Positions 20,066-25,553 of a stretch of 25,553 bases of DNA are shown one piece after another. The position numbers and the translations under genes are program-made. How positions within the stretch are numbered: the first letter of the stretch is position 1; every line of letters begins with the position of its first letter. The DNA is from Larix sibirica (Eukaryota > Streptophyta > Pinopsida > Pinales > Pinaceae), in contig NWUY0300009223.1 in the NCBI GenBank assembly GCA_004151065.3, positions 46,059 to 71,611 on the forward strand. The letters run 5' to 3'. The notes under the pieces were generated by a model. The model did not search any database and was not told the DNA's origin. It saw nothing but the letters and a program-made list of their open reading frames with translations.

Positions 20066-20363
20066 ATGTTCAAAACAAAGTTTACAAATAAAAATTTTGT
20101 TCATGATCTAGTTGTTGTACTACTACAACACTTGTAGGCTGGTGTAATTTGATGTCAAGGACCTTTGCTTAAATTGATTTGGACATAAATTGATGACATC
20201 ACCTTCCCATTATTATGTTCAAAACAAAGTTTACAAATAAAAGTTTTGTTCATGATCTAGTTGTTGTACTACTGCAACACTTGTAGGCTAGTTTAATTTG
20301 ATGTCAAGGACCTTTGCTCAAATTGATTTGGACATAAATTGATGACATCACCTTCCCATTATT
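20066..20363 (+). repeat. Tandem duplication, 2 x 149 bp
   Basis: ATGTTCAAAACAAAGTTTAC starts at 20066 and its unit repeats from 20215, ending where the homologous ATG recurs at 20364. The copies differ at only about five or six positions (for example TACTACTACAACA against TACTACTGCAACA). Copy 1 carries a perfect hairpin TGTTGTA-CTAC-TACAACA; copy 2 breaks one pair. The sequence is non-coding and its family unknown. Confidence 0.9.
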
Positions 20364-22519
20364 ATGGGCTAGAACAATTAACTTATCCAAAGCATTGCCA
20401 ATGGCCATCCAAGTTGTGTTGTTCTTGTATTCAAGATGGAGACTATGAAATCTTACCCAATTTAGAGCTTTGATCATGTTACCAAATGTATAATAAAACT
20501 AGGAAATCATGATTTCATTAAAATTCTCACTTTATCTACGAACATGGACCCTTACAAACTTGTGCATGACCTAGCTAGTCTGTAAATTGATGTGAATTTT
20601 CCACTTGATAGTTCATCACAATAGAGCTTACAGGTTACTGCAAAACACTGAGTATATTCTTTATTTTGTAGTGCTTATGATTACTATTTAATATTACAAG
20701 TGTAGCGCTCAAATCATTGAAATAAATTGAGAATGCAATAAAATGATCTAAAACCTTAACCATCACACCATCCACATAACAAACATGAGATGTAAGTTGG
20801 GAAATCCAATGTGGGAAAACCTAGCCAAAAGGTAAGGACTATGGTTAATTGTTTTCTTCTCACATATGAAATGCAAATATATAGAAAGATGGATTAATTG
20901 TGGAGTTGCAATAGACATTGTGGGTCAAATGGAGGCTACATGGTCTCACCGTTAGATACTTTTGCTTGGAAACCCCTTTTTTCTTGCAAAAGTTAAATGC
21001 ATGTAACTTAGGCCTTACACCATCGGTTTTATATTCAAAATTACTTTTATGTTGTGGTCTTGTTTCCATGTGTGTAGGTACATGTTCAAAATGCACGTGA
21101 CTTTTCCAACTATTCTTACAACCCATTGCTACTCTTACATGTATGTTTCTTCAAACTAGCATATAGATTACATATCCTCTCTCCATATCATGCATCTAAC
21201 ATGTTTTTTGGTTGACCCCATTTTTATCTATAGGAACCTCCCCCTATTTGGGCAAGTGGCCTATCCCATCCTCTCTTTCATTTGCACTTGCCTAGTAGTA
21301 GTCCCTTACCTACATGGGTTGTTTCCTATTAGTACCCATCCACATTATGGCACCCATGCTAGAGTCCTCTATAGGATAAGGAATATGTATAGTCCATGTC
21401 CCAGGATTTAGCCGCATGTGCATTTTCTCCATAATAATTGGCTTACTTCCCTAGACTCTTGAACAATTTCAACATATATGGTATTATTCACTATGCTTTA
21501 CACTATATCACAAGCCCACCGCTTAATCCATAATGACGACCATTGGAAATATTTTGTCACCATTCACTTATCTTCACGGGGATTTCTATTAGTTCCCACC
21601 CTTTGGTTGGTTACTTCCATTTGTCATCACACTTTTAGTCATTCCACATGGTCACTTTCAGGGAATTTATCTCTTTGGTTGTACCACCATTCAAATACAC
21701 TTAATTGTATGGAAAACCATTAAAATGCTCCCTAGAACGATTGCAAAATGTATATGATATCTTTAGGCAACATCCTTGGTCACCTTTGTTCAGAGCATTT
21801 TGCAATGAGTCACTTTGGAATCTTATGATGTCAGTCCCTAGTTTGCATTGACCCTAGTTTGTAACTTTCCATGAAACTTGCTCATTTAAATGATTCTCCT
21901 TGGTCACCCCTTTGCACCCCTCCTTTAAATTGTCTCCCCTCTCCCTTTGACTATTGTTGACTATTTGATGTTGAGTTGTACATTTGTTGTTAGGTCAACC
22001 TTCCCTATACTCACAAAATCCCACTCGAATTTTTTCATCTACAAAACAACAAATCAATACAATAGGAATGGAACCCCTTCATTTCCTAGCGACCCAATAT
22101 TTAATGTGTCTTAATAGTTGTATAGGGTTAGGATTAGGGTTTTGTATGCCTCAACTCCCAATTAAGGTTCTTGTTATGGATCCTTTAGAACCTTCCTAAA
22201 AGTCCATAACTAAGTAGCTTCCCATGTATGAGTCTAGAGTTGATGTGGCATCCAATTGATACCATGGTAGTCAAAAGAATAGGTAAATTTGTGAGAAGCT
22301 TAACATAGGATGGATGCACAAGTTTGCTCTTAAAATGGCCATTTAATAACCCAAATGGGCTATGGAAGTTTCATAACCCCAAATCACTAAAATAGGACAT
22401 GCCCCTAAAATGCACCCTACAAGTCCATGGCTCAGATTTTTCCACTCAGAAAGTACCAAAACATAACTATATAGTGATCCTTTTTGAATCATGGATCAAA
22501 ATTTGAGGCTTTTGGTCCT
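20364..22519. other. Gene-free region, possibly including the 3' LTR of the right gypsy element
   Basis: Short frames (20860-21126 minus, 21190-21411, 21478-21723, 21984-22199 plus) show no domain. Because the gypsy polyprotein on the minus strand ends near 22520, its PPT and 3' LTR should lie here. A purine-rich minus-strand run (GGAGGGGTGCAAAGGGG, then TGACC, near 21905-21930) is one possible PPT/LTR junction, but no second LTR is available to confirm it. A degenerate telomere-like run (AGGGTTAGGATTAGGGTTTT) is at about 22124-22143. Confidence 0.35.
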
Positions 22520-23456
22520 CAAAATATTTTACCGAAGGAGGTGATGAAAATTTTCCTCCACCTTATCCTTAAATTACCATTTGAATTTCCTAGAAGTTTT
22601 CCTTCTAACCTAGCCTAACGAGTTTCTTAATTCCCTTGTTTAATTGGTCTGGACTTCTTCTACATAACTATATATAACTATATCCTCTATTAACTCTGCT
22701 TGAGCCTCTGGTGCTAAGTCCTCTAAAATAGGTAAGACTTGTCTCTTATTTTCCTAATTTAACATGGAAGGCTCATAGATTTTTATATTTTCCGCATTCA
22801 CTACTAAGTAAATGTGCATGTATGAAGATACATCGACTATGTAGGCATCATCACATGTCTTTTTCAACACTTGGAAATGACATACTGCAGAGCCTTGATC
22901 TTCTTACTAAGAGCTTGCAACTTTTCTTTGTTCATATAGAACCAAACTCAATATCCTACCTTGAATGGTCTCTAAATTTTGTGTTGGTCATGTTAGAGCT
23001 TGTACTTTTCCCATGACTTCTTTGATGTTCCTTGTGCTTTCAAATGGATTTGCTTGATCTTGTCAATGGATCTTTTATTGTTAAATGCATTTTTGTGATG
23101 TCTTCCCTTGATCCTCCATGTTGTCCCTATATAACATCTAAAGCCAAAGGTGGTAAATATCTGGTAAATATCCAAAGCAAGTTTCAAAAGGGGGATTGAT
23201 AGTGAAGTGTGCATTGCTCTATTGTAAGAGTGTTGAATATAGATCAAATTTTCATCACAGGGTTCTAGATGCTTCTAATTGTAACCTCTCAAAAATTGAA
23301 CCAATTTGTTGTTCAACACTTATGTCCACTCATCTATTGGTTGATGGAAAGTTATAGATATTTTCAACTTGGTGTCCATCTTCTTCCAAAGTGTAGTCCA
23401 AAAGGCCATAAATTTAGTATCTATGGTTGAGAAGTGGTACACGCTTTAAGAGTAAT
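22520..23456 (-). pseudogene. Ty3/gypsy integrase remnant, catalytic and C-terminal part
   Basis: Read on the minus strand: IDTKFMAFWTTLWKKMDTKL (an integrase core stretch; related elements have DRDTKF, so the aspartate is altered), then FHQPIDEWT, a stop, VLNNKLVQFLRGY, and LIYIQHSYNRAMHTSLSI. Next come KIKQIHLKAQGTSKKSWEKY and FKVGY, a stop, VWFYMNKEKLQAL, then in a shifted frame DDAYIVDVSSYMHIYLVVNA, ENIKIYEPSML and ILEDLAPEAQAELIED, finishing near VEENFHHLL at about 22530. This is the C-terminal half of a plant gypsy polyprotein with several stops and frameshifts. It belongs to a different lineage from the element at 1-2034. Confidence 0.88.
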
Positions 23457-24330
23457 TTACATACAACTTTGCTAACCCAATAAAATACCAACGATTTCTT
23501 CTAAGCAATAAAATAATAAAGCTCCAACAACTTAGCAGATTTGTTGCTAGTAAGGTTGATTTAAAAATATTTAAACTAACTACAAGAATACAAAATTCTA
23601 GTAGTAAGAAAAAATAGAGATACAATGTTTCTATTTTCCACTTATAGCTTCATAGAAAGTTTCTAATTCCTCTTGGATCCCTGGCAATAATTGCACTATA
23701 TTTCTTTGATTAAATAGAGCGCCAACCTCTCTTTCTTTGGAAACAATCAACATAAGACAAGCTATACTTTGAGGTAGGAAGTTTGTTTTTACCAAAGAAA
23801 TGTTACCAGAACGCCTAGGGCTATGATTCTCCACTTCCTATTGGATACCAGGCGCTTGCTAATGTCTAAGAAAAATACCCTGTGCTATCATTTGAATCCG
23901 CAAGCGAGAGAGATAGACTCCCAAATTATATATATAGCTGAAAAAAACTAAACCTCTATTAATTCACTATTTTGCATGCCAAATCAAACTTTCCAAGTCA
24001 GTCAAACAATCTTCATTCACACAGACTTATTCTCTCATTCACACAGATTGAGATAACAAAGAAGAGAACTCTGAACATCTGATTTTCTTGCACACAATAG
24101 AAGAAACCCTTTGTATTCATATCTATACAAAAACTCATTCTCTCCCTTGCAAAATGAAAGTTCAACCATTACAAAAAAAAACAGAGGAATCCCTCCACTT
24201 CCTTGAATGAGGAAAACAATAACTAAATTTGGTATATTTCCTAAATCTTCTCAACATAAAACAACTCCACAATTGTAATATTCTCCAATGGAGATTCAAA
24301 ACTAATCTAATCTACTCAACAATGATAAAC
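23457..24330 (-). mobile_element. Probable nested insertion inside the integrase
   Basis: Integrase homology stops at about 24330 and resumes at about 23456 on the minus strand. The conserved middle of the core domain is missing and about 0.9 kb of unrelated sequence takes its place. This includes a 67-codon minus-strand frame (23834-23631, containing NQRNIVQLLPGIQEELETFY) that I do not recognise. A candidate LTR with a TATA box lies inside (23857-24173). It could be a truncated copia-type or TRIM-like element; the far end is not defined. Confidence 0.45.
23857..24173 (-). repeat. Candidate LTR (about 317 bp) of the nested insertion
   Basis: On the minus strand it starts TGTAATG at 24173 and ends CATTAGCA at 23857, a near-perfect terminal inverted match. 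A TATA box (CTATATATATAATT) lies at about 23924-23938. After a short spacer comes TGGTATCC, the first seven bases of an initiator tRNA-Met primer site. No matching second LTR is seen. Confidence 0.3.
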
Positions 24331-25553
24331 CTTGCTTTCTATTACTAGGTTTACTGATACAACATAATATGCATCCTTTAATAATTGAGCTACATATTCT
24401 TGCATTCTGGGTCAATACACATATCTTTGTAAGTTGGCCATTGTTTACCCAATACCAAAATGACTTGCAACTTTGGAGGCATGTGCTTCTTTGATAAGCT
24501 GTAATATTTCTAATCTAAGAACACATAGTTTATCTAGTTTGTAGAGTGACCCATCCTAGCGATGGTAGTCAACATTTCTATCACCTTCTTCTTCTTCTTC
24601 ACAAACTTGGATTTATAGCTATTGAAATATTCCCTTGAAGTCCTCATCTTATATATATTCATCTTTGTATGCATCATGGGTGAAAGGCTCCATGTCCATA
24701 AGAGTATCCAAAGTAGTGATCTTGCGTTTATGTGGCTTTGAAATCATGTTTTTTCCAATTTATTACTATTTCCCTTCTTATACTTGATGAACTACAAAAA
24801 TCCCATCCACTTGTAGAGTTTTATATATTGTTGAAGCTCACTTCGGGCTTGTACATATTGCAGCAATTAGTGACTAGAATAGATGATGGTTTGCTTGGAC
24901 ATTGGATAGTGCTTCAATTTATTAACAATGCGCACCTAACATATGGTCCTTGTCATATGTGATATAGTTTAGAATTGTGCCATGAAACATTTTAGAATGA
25001 TATCATATTGAGTTACCTCATTGCATCAAGACTACTCTCATAACATATCCACTTGCATTTTTCTCCACTTTGAAGGAATTTTACAAATTGGGCAATGAAA
25101 TGTATGTTGCTAGACTAATCTTCCATTTCAATGCTTCAAAATCCTTATGTGGATTTTTTTCCCATTGGAAATTCTTTCCACTCATTGTTATGGCATGGAG
25201 TGGTGCAACCACATCTGGAAAATATATTATAAAATTATGAAGGTATTACACCACTCCCAAATAGCTCTCAATTTTTGTGACAGTAGTAGGAGTTGACCTC
25301 TTGATGATGGACTACATCTTTGCATGATCAATTTTGAGTTCCCCTCTACCAATGATGTACATCTAGTACACCAAGGATTGCTGGGAAATTCATATTTATT
25401 AAGGTTTTCCAACATTTGATGCTTTCTAGGGTCTCTAACACTTGTATGAGATGTCATATACACTTTTCTTAGATAGAGATAAAAATTAATATATCATCGA
25501 AGTATGTTGTTACAAATATATGGATCTATAAAAGGACACAATACATCATTCAT
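24331..25553 (-). pseudogene. Ty3/gypsy reverse transcriptase, RNase H and integrase N-terminus remnant
   Basis: The minus strand from the right edge reads MNDVLCPFID, then TYFDDILIFIS with the RT catalytic YxDD motif intact at 25504-25493. Next are RKHQMLENLNKYEF and IIGRGELKIDHAKM, then a thumb/connection stretch STPTTVTKIESYLGVV. RNase H-like stretches follow: PLHAITMSGKNFQWEKNPH, NASGYVMRVVLMQ, LQYVQARSELQQYIK and YKWMGF. The integrase zinc-binding region is visible as EAHASKVASHFGIG and KGCILCCISKPSNRK (HHCC type). Frameshifts and stops occur throughout, for example a TAG after QSLVY and stops in the RNase H part. Gene order RT, RNase H, integrase is Ty3/gypsy, not copia. It continues past 25553. 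Plus-strand frames here are shadows. Confidence 0.9.

Noticed and set aside
22124-22143. Interstitial telomere-like repeat
   Set aside because: Only three degenerate units with irregular spacing, too short to call a telomeric relic.
20860-22199. Several 60-88 codon frames on both strands
   Set aside because: No domain or homology recognised, wrong-looking composition, and location in the expected 3' non-coding or LTR part of the right gypsy element.
1-25553. CRISPR array, bacterial operon or prokaryotic defence system
   Set aside because: The microRNA, the plant gypsy remnants and the AT-rich non-coding texture show plant nuclear DNA; none of the tandem repeats has the regular short repeat and unique spacer pattern of CRISPR.

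Overview
The window is nuclear DNA from a land plant with a large, repeat-rich genome. Decayed Ty3/gypsy retrotransposons lie at both ends, long AT-rich spacers hold no genes, and there is a canonical plant microRNA locus (MIR162). The amount and decay of the retrotransposon sequence fit a gymnosperm such as a conifer, but this is inference; the sequence itself only proves a land plant. I see no intact protein-coding gene. Almost every open frame here is short and lies in repeats, in the microRNA transcript region or in frame-broken transposon remnants.

Layout. Positions 1-2034 hold minus-strand gypsy remnants in an unusual order: integrase C-terminus, polypurine tract, one LTR, primer binding site, gag. 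A 3-base N gap at 2172-2174 follows. Positions 2175-9818 and 9820-17463 are two direct copies of one 7.64 kb segment, separated by a single N at 9819. Every stretch I compared is identical, so an assembly duplicate is more likely than a biological tandem. Each copy holds, in order: about 500 bp of plain AT-rich DNA; a degenerate array of about 140-bp repeats; an AT-rich spacer with a 42-bp duplication; an ABRE/G-box cluster; the miR162 hairpin; a downstream region with telo-box motifs; a possible antisense tRNA-derived SINE; and two small tandem repeats.

From 17464 to about 22500 there are no genes. This part holds an inverted repeat with a perfect (AAT)n/(ATT)n palindrome (18.7-19.1 kb) and a 2 x 149 bp tandem repeat (20.07-20.36 kb). 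From about 22520 to 25553 a second, different gypsy polyprotein is recognisable on the minus strand (reverse transcriptase, RNase H, integrase). Its integrase is interrupted by about 0.9 kb that looks like a later insertion with a possible LTR.

The one functional unit I would defend is MIR162: a hairpin whose 3' arm carries the exact conserved miR162 sequence. miR162 is known to target DICER-LIKE1 mRNA, giving feedback on the microRNA-processing machinery. The upstream ACGT-core elements suggest, but do not prove, abscisic-acid or bZIP control of this copy.
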